From: Litsea cubeba
Taxonomy: Eukaryota; Streptophyta; Magnoliopsida; Laurales; Lauraceae
DNA: 64,000 nucleotides
Direction of reading: 5' to 3'
Assembly: GCA_012931725.1 (NCBI GenBank)
Contig: CM022947.1
Location: forward strand, 25,408,084 to 25,472,083
The notes beneath the pieces were generated by a model. That model was given only the letters and a program-made list of their open reading frames with translations, searched no databases and was not told the DNA's origin. Every line of letters begins with the position of its first letter. Positions within the stretch are counted from its first letter, which is position 1. The position numbers and the translations under genes are program-made. This document shows positions 19,164 to 32,600 of this stretch, in pieces.

Positions 19164-22100
19164 CAGGGCCGGCTCATCCATTAGGCGGATTAGGCGGTTG
19201 CCTAAGGCCCCATAATGAAAAAAGCTTAAAAAAAAAAAGGATATGTTTATGTAACACTTTTCCGCGGAAAAGTAGATGGTTTTTCCACAGAAAACTCATT
19301 TTTCAGGCGTTTGATGCGGAACAATTCCGCGAAAACGCTTTCCTACCTTGTCAGCAGTTTCATTGATAATTGTGGAAATGGATTTCCTATGGGAGGTATG
19401 AGAAATGGATTTTCTCGGAAAACTTCTCTCACTTTTCCTCACTCTTGTCCATTTCAACCCAAAACTCTACAACTCTTTCATTTTTTATTTCTTTAAATAA
19501 ATTATTATTTAATGTTGAATAAAAAATATACATGTTATGTTATTTTTCTTCAAAAAATTATTTCACCAAAAAAGAAATTTTCATTTTCTATAAGAAATCC
19601 ACAGCCGCACCAAACAACATTAGCATCAATTCAACGAGTAAAATTTTTTTGCACCAAACATAAATTTCTAAATTCTATGGAAATCCTTTTCCAAGATTTC
19701 CATTTCTATGGAATTTGCTGACATGGCAATTTCCCCTTTCCGCGGAAAGGGTGAGTATACAAACGTGCCCTAAAAGTCACTTGGGAAAATTAAAAGTCAC
19801 AATAAACGTCTGCAGATTGATTTCACTTGGAAAAATCAAAAGTCACAATAAAAGTCTGCAGATTCAATTTCACTTGGGAAAATCAAAAGTCACAATAAAT
19901 GATTATAACTCCACAGCCAAAAAATAACGTTGCAATTCATCTATAAGAAAAAAAAAATTAGAACATAAAAGCCCTCCTTTTATACCTGACGAATTTACTT
20001 CATGATTCATCTCTCTCGACTTCAATCTCTAATTTAGAATTCTGATCCCTCTTATATTTTGATCTATCTTACTTGTATTTGCCTTCGAGACCACTCCTAT
20101 CGCTGCATCAGCATCGCTGCACTTGAGGCGTCGTCGCGTCGAATATTCAATATCGAAGAAGGCAGTGAGTAGGAAGAAGGTAAAGTAACTTTGATATCTT
20201 TCACCGTTTCACGTCTTTTAGTTTTATATTATTTCATTTTTCAGTTTTAATTTTATATATATTTGTGTGGTAAAGAAATAGCCATATCAGTGTTACTGTA
20301 CGTCTGTACTATACTGACGTTGAGACTTGAGTGATATTGTTCTTTTTTACTATAAAATATGCATCTGGATATGAAAAACTTAAAAAAAAAAAAAAAGAAG
20401 AATAGAAAAATTGATTGAATCCCAAAAAAGATCTTTAAATAAATTTATTACTAGTAATAAACAAAATATAATAAAAAACTTTGGTGAAACATCTATAGAT
20501 GATCGAGAAATACACCAAAAAGAACCAAACAATAACAATATAAATCAAGAAACACAACAAAAATAATATGGAGATAATGAAACCATCCAACAAAAGGACA
20601 CTGATGATCATGCTCAAGAATGTACTGTTGCAGTTATTGTTAGAGAATTTGTGAAAAGCGTAGAAGAAAATAAAAATATTGAAGATATATCTGATTCTAT
20701 TCCTTCAAATATTTATGACCCTGCTCAATGGAAACATGTTGATACAAAATTAAGAGATTTATTAGTAGAGAAAGGTCTAATTAGATATAGCAATAGAAAT
20801 TTTACTAAGGATGAAAACTCTAGACATTTTTCTACTACATATTATATACGAAACTTGTCAAATCGGGAGAAACATGATAGAAAATGGCTAGTGTATTTAA
20901 AAGACTTGAATAGAGTATTTTGCTTTTGTTGTAAGTTGTTAAAGCCTAATATAAGTCAACTAGCTAATGAAGGAACTGATGACCGGAAAAATCTTAGTGT
21001 TAAACTTAAGAAACATGAAACAACCAATGAACATATTACTAACATGACTGCTTGGCTTTATTTAGAAATGAGATTATTAAAAAATAAAACAATTGACAAA
21101 AAGTCCAAGAACAAATTAACAAAGAAAACGATCATTGGAAAAAAGTAATACTAAGAATTGTTGCTGTAGTAAAAACCCTTGGTAAAAATAATTTACCATT
21201 TCGAGGACAAAAATGAAAAGATTTACCAAGAAAATAATGGAAGTTTTTTAAGTTTGATTGAGATGATTTCCTGAATTTGATCCAGTAATGCAAGAACACA
21301 TTCGACGTATTCAAGATGGTGAAATTCATAATCATTATCTTGGGCATGATATACAAAATGAATTAATACACTTGCTAGGAACTGAAATTAAAAATCATAT
21401 TATTAAAAAAATAAATGAAACAAAATATTTTTCAATTATACTTAATTGTACCCCAGATGCAAGTCATCAAGAACAAATGTCTCTTGTACTAAGATGTGTT
21501 AATATTTCAACAAACCCAATAAAAACAGAAGAATATTTTTTTAGAATTTATTAAAGTAGATGATACTAGTGGAAAAGGCATTTTCAATGAATTATTAGAT
21601 GTAATAAAAAATCTTAAACTTAATATTAATAATGTTCGAGGACAAGGTTATGATAATGAGTCTAATATGAAAGGCAAAGAGCAAGGGATGCAAAGAAGAT
21701 TGCTTGGTATAAACCCCAAAGTATTTTTTCATGCCATGTGGTTGTCATAATCTTAATCTCGTTATATGTGACATGGCTAATTCTTGTCCTAAAGCTATTT
21801 CATTTTTTGGAATAGTCCAACGTATTTATTCTTTATTTTCTGCATCAACAAAACGATGGAGAATTTTACAAGATAACGTGCCGATTCTAACTCTAAAACC
21901 ACTCTCAAAAACACGTTGGGAAAGTCGAATTGAAAGTATCAAGGCAATAAAATTTCAAACTCCACAAATAAGAGAAGCTTCATCGCAACTAGCAAAAACG
22001 ACTGAAGATTCCAAAACAAAAAGTGAAGCTAATTGTTTAGTTGCATATGAAATTGAGAACTTTGAATTCATATTAGGCATGACTATATGGTATGATATAT

Positions 22101-22997
22101 TATTTACGGTTAATACTGTAAGTAAAACTATGCAATCCAAAGATATGCATATAGATGTTGCCATTGATCAGTTAAAAGGTCTTATTTCTTTTTTTCAAAA
22201 TTATAGAGAAAATAGATTTAAATTTGCCATGATTTCATCAAAAGAGATTGCAATTAGTATGGAAATAGAACCTGTATTTAGAGAAAAGCGAATAATTCAT
22301 AGAAAAAAATAGTTTGATGGAAATGCCAACAAACAAACAACACAGTTTGCTGAAGAATCTTTTAGAATTAATTATTTCTTATTTATAGTAGATCAAGCAA
22401 TTTCTTCAATTCAAAATAGGTTTGAACAATTTCAAATATATGAAAATAATTTCGGTCTTTTATTTAATTTCAAAAACTGAAATCACTTGACGATGCTAGT
22501 TTGCAAAAAAAAAAAAAAAAAATGCCATAGTCTTGAAAACTTTTTGAAAAATGATATTGATGGTTTAGATTTATTTTCTGAACTAAAAGTGTTAAAAGAA
22601 TTTTTACCAATAGAAGAAAGCACTCCAATTGATATTTTAAATTATATAAAAAGACTTGATTCTTTCCCAAATGCATGTATTGCTTATCTAGAATCTTATT
22701 GACAATACCTATTACTATTGCTTCTGCAAAAAGAAGTTCTTCAAAATTGAAATTGATAAAATCTTATCTAAGATCAACAATGTCTCAGGAAAGATTAAAT
22801 GGATTAGCCATATTATCAATTGAGAAAAAGATATTAGAAGAATTAGAATATAAAAATTTGATTAGTAATTTTGCATTTCAAAAAGAAAGAAGAATAATTT
22901 TTAAATAAAAATAGTTAGATATAACTTAATTTAGTTTGATATAAGTAAAAGGCCCCATTTTAATTAACTTCTCGCCTTAGGCCTCAAAATCTTTTGA
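19164..22997 (+). mobile_element. hAT-superfamily DNA transposon, decayed
   Basis: The left end is CAGGGCCGGCTCATCC with the subterminal GCCTAAGGCCCC typical of a plant hAT family; the right end has GGCCCC and CGCCTTAGGCCTCAAAATC, i.e. the inverted partner of that region. The candidate 8-bp target duplication is CTCTTGAC (19156-19163) and TTCTTGAC (22998-23005), 7 of 8 matching, the length expected for hAT. The last bases of the right terminus are degraded and do not pair with the left, so the right boundary is less certain. Interior: promoter-like AT-rich DNA, then a broken transposase gene. Confidence 0.75.
20395..22908 (+). pseudogene. hAT transposase pseudogene (ZMYM1-like: TTF-type zinc finger, DUF4371, hAT C-terminal dimerisation)
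   Basis: The first recognisable residues are RRIEKLIESQKRSLNKFI near 20395. A TTF-type zinc-finger region follows (20710-21020, with WLVYLKDLNRVFCFCCKLL), a DUF4371-like core (21288-21554, IQNELIHLLGTEIKNHIIKK; 21731-22312, MPCGCHNLNLVICDMA), and the C-terminal hAT dimerisation motif (22675-22908, LTIPITIASAKRSSSKLKLIK, SQERLNGLAILSIE). Several stops and frameshifts break it, including one at a run of 17 A at 22505-22521. In an active element it would cut and join transposon ends in the nucleus. Confidence 0.85.
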
Positions 22998-23005
22998 TTC
23001 TTGAC

Positions 23006-23623
23006 GCTGCTGCATCACCTTGTTTTAATGAAAGACCAAGTATAGAGATAACTCCAGCTGAGTCACCTCGTTTTGATAAACCGTATGCATCCATTTTATA
23101 GGTAATCTTAATTGATCAATTTGGTTTTAAACAATTGATGTTTAGTTGATATTTTATTTTAAATTGTATGCTTGAGGTAAGGAGTTAGCAATTTAAAAAT
23201 AATTGATTAAAAAGTATTTTAAGATTTATATTTGATCTCTTGCATTCAATGTTCGGACTTGAAAGATTTTCTTCAGTATTACTTTCATCATTATAGTATT
23301 TCTTCTTGCATATATAACTTTAGCAATTTGAATTTATAATTACTATATTTAAATAAATGTATGCCTAATTTTGGAAATATTTAGGCCCAAAGCACTGTGC
23401 AAGGTTCATTCCGTGTGAAAGACTAGTGGGCCCCACTCTTTGATCCATCCAAATGGACTAAAAACTAGGGCCCTCTTATATTACACTGGTCCCACCTGTT
23501 GGTACAATGTTGGTACAACAGTAAAGAATGAATGTTTAATTTATATTAAATAAAATATAGCCAAATGTTGGTACAACAGTAAAGAATCATCATTAATCAT
23601 GGCAGACAGTAAAATACATGGAG
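23006..23623. other. 3' flank of the p24 gene and hAT right flank
   Basis: The first ~100 bp continue an open frame interrupted by the hAT element. The remainder is AT-rich and should contain the p24 3' UTR on the minus strand. No other gene seen. Confidence 0.4.
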
Positions 23624-26600
23624 TTACATTTTGTTGTACGCGACTGACTTGTTAAATAAGCGGCGGATGTAAAACACCTGAAGTCCACTTACGGCTACTA
23701 GTGCAAGGTACTCTGCAGCTGTATATAAAGTAAGGCGCCACCTAGTGCTCTCATTTGCTGCAACAAGAGAAGTAAATAGTTTGAGAAAGAGTCCAATGAA
23801 AGAAACAATATAATCTATTTTTTTTGTTCTTAGGGTTTTTTTTTTTGTTTTTTTTTTATAATTATATAAAACAGACTTTGATCCGACAACCAATGGTCAC
23901 GAAGACCAACCTTTTGGTCACGAAGACCTACCTTTTACTGTGTCATTCATGTTTTTATCTTTGGAAATGTTCATATATTAGTCTTTTTTAAATTTGATTT
24001 TTCCAATTATAGGATGAAAATTCTAATAATGTAGTAAAGTCGCGAAACTCTTGGCTAATATTTTTTTCAACTTTTCTATATCATATTCCATGATATTATG
24101 AGATTTATCAATTTTTGTATTTTATACTTTTTACAACTAGCAAGTAAATCTGTCTTTTTTTTTTTTTGTTTTTAATATAGAAGATAAAAAAGGAGATTTT
24201 ATGAAAAGCTAATATACAACTTACATCCCTCACACGGGGGTTGTTCACTTGGTTTACCTACCCGAGGTCTACTTCCTTTATTAGAGGATTTTATCTTCCG
24301 GAAATCTTTTGTCCTAAGATGCTGCATAAAAGCCATGACTTCTAAGATTAAGTCCATGATGTTGCAGAATTTATTATTTTCTATGATATATATACACTGT
24401 TCCCGTGATATCATGGAATTTGAAATAAATATTTTTTTTTTATAAAATTGAATTATTTAAATCTTCATCTTAAAATTGGAAAATTGAATTTAAAAGAACT
24501 ATATGTCAAAACACCTGTATCTTTCAAATTGACATAAATTCATACTGTTGTACGCAATAAAGAAAGGCCGGTGGAGACGCAGGCGACCTGAAATCTAGAT
24601 GATCAAACATGCATATTTAGGTGTAGTGAGCTACAACCCGTCTATGCAGTGCTCACTAGGCAAGTCTCTAGTTATAGCCAGTCTCATGGATTGCACGCCC
24701 TACAAATACAGATATAATATATATATATATATATATATAATATATATATATATATATCGACAATCTAAAAGAATTAGGATATGATGATTAAAAGGATGTC
24801 ATCATGTTGGAACCAACCATACCCAGACGGAAATCTCATGTCAAGTTCAGGTCCTAGGTCCAAACCAGAGACCCCTAGCTTAACCTGGTTGGGTATGACT
24901 GTTTGGTTGTGCAAATGTCCTTTGATTCTTACCGTAAGTAAATAAATAAATAAATAAATAAAATCTTTTATTACTTGCCCGTACTTACCACGTACCTTTT
25001 GCTAGTTTACTTGATACAACATCGTCATTGTCTACATATTAATTACAAAGTTTTTTTTCTTTTTTTTCTTGGGCATGGTTTTCATTTAGTTTGGATTGAA
25101 ATGTTTTGACTAATTCGGCATTTTGGTGCTGCACTTCAAATATCGTTTTGGAAAATATTAAAAATTAATAAAATGTACATATATTTGAAAAAGGAGGATA
25201 TTATTTTGCATATGGTGATGGACAAACTTAATGGGGCCCACCTAGGGACACATTGATCATGGGACTTGCGGGGGATGGGAAGAGACAACTTGGATGAGAT
25301 CATATATTAAATTTGGAGTTAATCCCATGCCTCTAACCTCTTCATCCATGGCCCACAAATTTAATGACTTTATATTAAAGAAAAATTTTTACCCTCGATC
25401 CAACGGTCAAATCCATTTGGATAGGTGAAATTCAATGGGTCTAGCGTACTTAAGGGGGTTCCATGTGTGTGGATGGTTCGGATGTGTTATAAAGTCAACC
25501 CTATTGTGTTGTCCCTCACCATAACATGGTGAGGGATGGAAGCACATGAATAATTTTTAAAAAAAAAATAATAAAAAATTAAATAAAGTATATATTTAAA
25601 GAAAAAAGCAAGCCATCAACATAGTAAACTAAATCATAGTGAAAATAATATATATATATATATATATGGGATTGTGGGAGGCTAAAGTACTTTCCTCATT
25701 TACAAGAGACCAAACAATACTTCGAATTTTTACCTAAATGAGCGCATTTTTATTAATAAAATTGGGAAAAATAATCAAACAAGATTATGCTTAAGGTTGA
25801 AAATCTTTGTTAACACGTCCAAAATTTTTTTTAGGACCGAATATTTTATCGAGGATTGTTTGATTTGGCAGACTAACTGAACCGAATGATTTGCCCAATT
25901 CGACTGAAACTAACAGGATTTTACTGATATGCTATGCAATCCAATTTTATAAGCTTGGTCCAAATTTCACTCCAAAATTTTGGATTGATCATCTACAATA
26001 CAAATAACTATAAATTTTACACATGATCAATCCAGTGGTATGTATCATTCTTTGGGGTGAGATTTGGTCCACCACCTAAGAGGTGAATGATACAAGTGAC
26101 TTGGATTTTAGAAGGGTAATCCCCACATAGTTAAAATCAAATTACTGGGGAGATCCTTCGGCAGTCTACACAAATTGGCTTTAACATTTCCATGAGTCAC
26201 ATACCAAACAATACAACCACAGGGCGCCAATAGTGCACTTGGATTTATGCAGGTCTTGGGTCTGAAACTACATTGACATTATCATGTTAAATAAAGCAAT
26301 GAAGATCTTTAACTAATGATTTACTAGCACAATAACCCGTCCAAAGCACAGACTTACTGATTAAATTTGTAGCAGTATGTGTAAAGATCAATAAAAAGAA
26401 ATTCAAATCACATAAATCATCTTCAAATACTTACTAACAATGATTTAGTATAGATAGAGCATAAAAGAATGGAGGTACCTCTTTTCTTAATCCAAGAGCA
26501 CAGAGTAGAAATGAAAAGAATTGAGGTGAGAAGGAAATGAGAATATGTTGAGAAAGGGTATAAGAGACTGGGGATGAAAATGACGTTGTTGAGAAGAGTG

Positions 26601-29600
26601 AAACGCGGGATAAAGACTAGAGTGATTTTATAGGGGCATTTGGGCGGAGGTCCCTCAACTGTGATTTTTATTACAAACGGTCCACAACATTTTATCGTAC
26701 TGACGGCAGTCCTTTTGTAAAAGTAACTCACTGAAAATGACAAAAACGCCCTTGTACACGTCAGCAAAAGCAGAACTCAGACAATTTATCTGAGTTTTGG
26801 CAAAGCTCAGCAATAATTCAAATGAACTTCTCTCATTCCATTGATCGAGGTTTGGATGGCATTAGAGTTTCAGAACGACAAAGTGGTTTTCATGAAGTTT
26901 TTAGAGGACGTCTTAAGCTTTTCAGAAAGGTCTGGTTCGCAAAAATCCGAGTTCGTTTGGGCATCCAAGCATTGCTTAAAAATAAGGCCTGAAAAACTAA
27001 TCCGAGATTCCTGTCTTTACCAGTAAACTTCAATGGGCCATAACTTGAGTTTCAGAAGTCCAAATCGGGTGATTCAAAACCCTAGAATCATCTACACATC
27101 TAGGGCTACAACTTTTATGAAGAGACCAAGTCAAGATTCCATCGTTATATCATATAAAAATACCTCACAATTTGGGCACAATTCCTGGGATTTTTGTCAA
27201 TCCGTTTTGAATTATCTATAATTTAGGGATTGAATTTGGTGAATGTGGGTCGTCGGATGGCACCACATTACATAGCTATTTGTTCGAAACTCAGAAAAGT
27301 TATCAAAACTCAGATAAATTTGCCAAAACTCAGATAAATTTATCTGAGTTTTAGGCAAATTTTTTGAAAACTCAGATAAATTATCTGAGTTTTGCAAATT
27401 TATCTTTATCGGAGTTTTGCAAATTTATCTTTTTTAGGGCCATGTGATGGATCGATGGCAATAGGAAATTCATGTGTTAAAATGGAGAGATTAGGTGTGG
27501 AAGTATTGGGTGCAGGTGTTGGAATGACGGGCCCATGTATTGGATCATGAATAGCAAGCGGTGGTGATGGATGTTGGGTTACAGGTGGAATGGGACCAGG
27601 TTTTGATGTAGGTGGATGGGACATGTCCAAAGAAGGTGAGTGAGTAGGAATAGTTAATGGTTCTGTTTGGAGCATAGTGGCTGATTCCGGACCTGAGGTG
27701 GATGAAAAATGGATGTCTGGAAGGGCCAATGGAAGTACTGGATTTAAAGAAAAATCTTGAGAAGGATCAAGAGCAGCATCCTTGAATGAAAATGTTGTCT
27801 CATAAAAACTACATCCCTCGATTTGCAGAGCTCTCTCGTGAAATCCCTCATTTTTAGAGAAGAAGACGGAAGGGGATCTCCAGGACAACAGAGAAGAAGA
27901 CGGAATGTATTATGCTGAAACTCTTAAAAGGGGCAAATTAGTCATAAAAATATATGATGTGGCATATTCGGGACCTCTCACCAAAATAATATTGGTAATG
28001 GGAGGAAATTGTTGGTAAGTTATAGAGTAGTTATAACTTATGGTCAAAATTAGAGGTTACAATCAAAATTAGCTTGAAAACTCTTAATATATTATAATTG
28101 TGTTAGTTGCGTACTTATTTTAATGATCATAAGGCAAAAATGAAGAGCGTTGTTACACCCCATTCCGATTTAAACACGATTAACTCTAATTAATCGTGAT
28201 TACCATAAATTAAGATGTGATTAATTAAATTTTGGGTTCGGGTCGTGACATATTTATTATATGGTATCAGAGCATAAGCGACCTAAACAACGATGAATCG
28301 TAACAATCGTAAGACGATAAAACAGAGAAAGGATTAAATCCTATATTGGATTTAAGATGTGTACTGTTTTCATTGTATGTGATTTTATTTCACTGTCAAT
28401 GTGAATACTGTTACTACATGGTTATGTCATGGAAGGTATAGATATTAATATCTTATCTTCCTATATCTGCTTTTCAGAATGGCATCTAGTTCTGGAAGCG
28501 GTGGTAATGTGAACGACAACCCCGATCAGAGTGTCGGTAGAGATGGAGGACCTATTCCTACGCCTCCTACCCCTAATGATAGTGATGCAAGATTCACTAC
28601 ACTTGTGGAGCTGCTAGCTAGAAATAGTGAGCAGATGGCTAAAAGCCATGAAGCGTAGTTGAATATGCAAGCCCAAATCACGGCTTTGTTACAAGTACAA
28701 GCACAACTGCAAGCTCAGATACAGGCTCCACCGGTACCCCCAGTTAACCCACAACCTCAAGTGGCTACTCAGGTAGTAGTACAAGCAAAAGAAAAAGACC
28801 CAAATGTTCTTTACGAACAATTTCGGAAAAGAGGAGCTACAGAGTTTCAAGGCAAGGAAGATGCCTTAGTAGCTGATGAATGGATAGAGCACATTGAAGT
28901 TGTGTTTGAAACAATAGTCTGTACCCCGAAGCAAAAAGTGTTGCTTGCTTTTTCCATGCTACGGGATGTAGCGCAGGAATGGTGGAAGGGTGTCAAGGGT
29001 GCGATCATTGCAACACCTGCAGCCACACTTTGAGAGACTTTTCGGAAGCAATTTGAGAGGAATTTTATTCCTGACCATGTTAGACAGAGAAAAGAGTCAG
29101 ATTTCCTGCACTTGAAGCAAGGACAGATGTCTGTGACAGCCTATGTTTATCTGTTTACTAAGCTGTCCAAATATGCCAAGGACCTGATTGATACTGAGGA
29201 GAAAAAGGTCAAGAGATTTCTGAATGGGTTGAATCCCACTTATAAGAAGATGGTCTTGGCAGGGTCTATGCCTGAAAAGTTTGATGATGCTGTAGATAAG
29301 GCATACGTTGCAGAAGAAGTGCATAGAGAAGAAATGGAATCCAATGATGGCCCAAAGAGAAGTGCTAGTCCTTGGTTTAAGAAGGGAGATAAATCCAAGG
29401 GTAAGAAGCAGAAGTATGTTGCGAAGACTTCTGAACAGAAACCAGTCTGTGAGACACGTGGGAAAACTCATAAGACTGAAGCTTGTTGGAGAAACACTGG
29501 AGCGTGTTTGGTTTGTGGATCGATGGAGCATAAAATGGCTCAATGTCCTAATGGTAGGATAAACAATCGAGCTCCACAGCAACAGCGTCAAGGACAGCAA

Positions 29601-32600
29601 CAACAGAGGCAGCAACAGCCTCGTCAGCAGCAGCAGCAGCAGCAGAATAGGCCTCGTGCCACCGGACAAATTTATGCTGCGAATAGAGAACAAGTTGAAG
29701 CTACAACCAATGTTGTGGAAGGTATTATTTATGTTGATAGTAGACCAGCATGTGCATTGTTTGACCCTGGTTCTACTCATTCATTCGTTGCACCTTCCTT
29801 TGTTTGTAATATGCAAAATCAAATAAAACAGTTGTCCTATGATTTCACAGTAACTACACCACTAGGAAGGAATGTAGTGTGTGAGTTATACATACCCCAA
29901 TGTAGTGTGAAAATTGGTGATGTGTTAATGCCAGCAGATTTAGTCATATTGGCCATGAACGACTTTGATGTCATATTTGGCATGGATTGGCTTGCGAAGT
30001 ACAAAATCATTACTTTTAAAGTAGATGAAGCCAATACCAGTGTTCTATTTGAAGGAACACAGAAGAAGTTTGATACAAGACTTATATCTGCATTGAAGGC
30101 CGAACGAATGATGCGAAGTGGTTGTGAAGGCTACACCGCATTTATCACTGAGAAGAAGCCAAAGAAGGAACTGAACGATATTCCTGTCGTCTGTGAATTT
30201 CTAGACGTGTTCCCGAAAGAAGTGCCAGGTCTGCCTCTAGCAAGGGAAGTAGACTTTACGATCGAGCTTGTGCCGGGTACTGCACCAATTTCTCGAGCAC
30301 CTTATAGAATGGCACCATCCGAACTGCATGAGTTGAAGAAACAAATACAGGATTTGCTTGACAAAAGCTTCATTAGACCGAGTGTCTCGCCTTGGGGAGC
30401 GCCTGTATTGTTTGTCAAGAAGAAGGATGGCACAATGCGCATGTGTATCGATTATAGGCAATTGAATCAAGTGACGATTAAAAATAAATATCCATTGCCT
30501 CGAATCGATGAGTTGTTTGATCAACTCCAAGGTGCAGCCTATTTTTCGAAGATTGATCTCCGGTCTGGATATCACCAGATTCGTGTTAGAGATCAAGATG
30601 TACAGAAGACTGCGTTCAGGACCCGATATGGGCATTATGAATTTCTTGTCATGCCATTTGGATTAACGAATGCACCTGCGGTGTTTATGGCTCTGATGAA
30701 TAGAATATTTGCTGCTTATCTAGACCAGTTTGTTGTTATCTTTATTGATGACATCCTGGTATATTCAAAGTCAGAGCAAGAGCACGTTCATCATTTGAGA
30801 ACAACATTGCAACTGTTGAAAGATAATCAGCTGTTTGCCAAGTTAGAGAAGTGTGACTTTTGGTTACAACAGGTAGTATTTCTAGGTCATATCATTACAA
30901 GAGATCGATTAGCTGTCGATCCTGCAAAGATTGAAGCTATTACTAATTGGCAGAGTCCAAGGACTGTACCAGAAGTTCGGAGTTTCTTGGGGTTAGCTGG
31001 ATATTATAGAAGATTTGTCAAATACTTCTCCAAGATCGCAGCCCCATTAACGAAGCTGACTCGGAAGGATGTTCCATTCATATGGAATGATGAATGCGAG
31101 TCAAGTTTTCAAAATTTGAAGTAGAGATTAATCTCATTCCCAATCTTATCCTTGCCCGCAGGAAGCGGAGGATTTGTAGTCTATTCGGATGCCTCTGGTG
31201 TAGGATTGGGATGTGTGCTAATGCAGAATGGCAAAGTGATTGCTTATGGATCACGCCAGTTAAAGGAATATGAAAAGAATTATGCCACTCATGATTTGGA
31301 ACTCACCGCGGTTGTCTTTGCTTTGAAGCAATGGAGGCATTATCTCTATGGAGAGACATTTGAAGTTCATTGTGATCACAAGAGCCTCCAGTATTTGCTC
31401 ACACAAAAAGTCATTAATTTGAGGCAACGCCGTTGGCTAAAGTTGATCAAAGATTATGATTTTCCATTCACATATGTGCTGGGAAAAGGAAATGTAGTAG
31501 CTGACGCTTTGAGTCGGAAATCAGCTACCTTGGTAGCCATGGTGGGTGAATGGAAGTTGCTTGAAGAATTCAGAGATCTGGATGTAGAAATGGAGATATT
31601 AGATGACCGAAAGCTAATTGCACAGATGTCTGTTTTTGAACCTATGTTGATTACAGAAATTAAGAACAGACAGTTTGATTATCCTGAATTCATTCGAATA
31701 AGAGATAATATTGCAGCTAGACCAGATTTTGTGCTGGTTGATGGTACTCTCTATTTTTGAAACAGATTGTGTGTGCCAGCACAAGAAGATCTGAAGCAAG
31801 CATTGATGTTTGAAGCACATCACACTCGGTATTCTATGCATCCAGAAAGCACTAAAATGTACAGGAATCTCAAGGACAGGTTTTGGTGGCACAATATGAA
31901 ACGAGAAATAGCTGGATATGTGTCTTCCTGTTTAACCTGTCAGCGTATCAAGTTTGAGCATAAGAAACCTCCTGGATTACTTCATCCTTTACATATTCCT
32001 AGATGGAAGTGGGAACACTTAACTATGGACTTTGTATCTGGTTTGCCAATGACCAGGAGACATCATGACACCGTCTGGGTGATTGTAAGACGGTGATTGT
32101 GGATCGTCTTACGAAGTCTGCACATTTTCTTCCATTTAGAAATGATATGGGATTTAATGAAATGTCAAAGTTGTTTGTCAAAAAGATAACCAGACTGCAT
32201 GGAACACCAGTTTCGATTGTATCAGATCGAGACAGTCGGTTTGTTTCTACATTTTGGCAAGCATTTCAGAATTCCATGGGAACTAAACTACGGTTTAGCA
32301 CTGCGTATCATCCCCAAACTGATGGACAATCTGAACGAACCATTCAAACGTTAGAGGATTTGCTTCGTGCTAGTGTTATGGACTTTGGAAGTGATTGGGA
32401 TGAACATTTGGCGTTGTGCGAATTTGCGTACAACAACAATTATCATTCCAGTATTGATATGGCATCGTTTGAAGCTTTATATGGCAGAAGATGTAGGACC
32501 CCAGTTAGCTGGGAAGAAGTTGGTACTAGAAGTTTTCATGGTCCTACAGTGATTGCTGAGACAGCAGAAAAGATATAGAAAGTACAAGAGAGATTGAGGA

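Noticed and set aside
28262..28290. tRNA gene suggested by TGGTATCAGAGC
   Set aside because: It is the primer-binding site next to the LTR; no cloverleaf follows. I found no tRNA or rRNA gene anywhere in the window.
29097..29780. 227-codon minus-strand frame rich in Leu and Ser
   Set aside because: Opposite-strand shadow of the gag zinc-knuckle and Gln-rich region of the Gypsy element.
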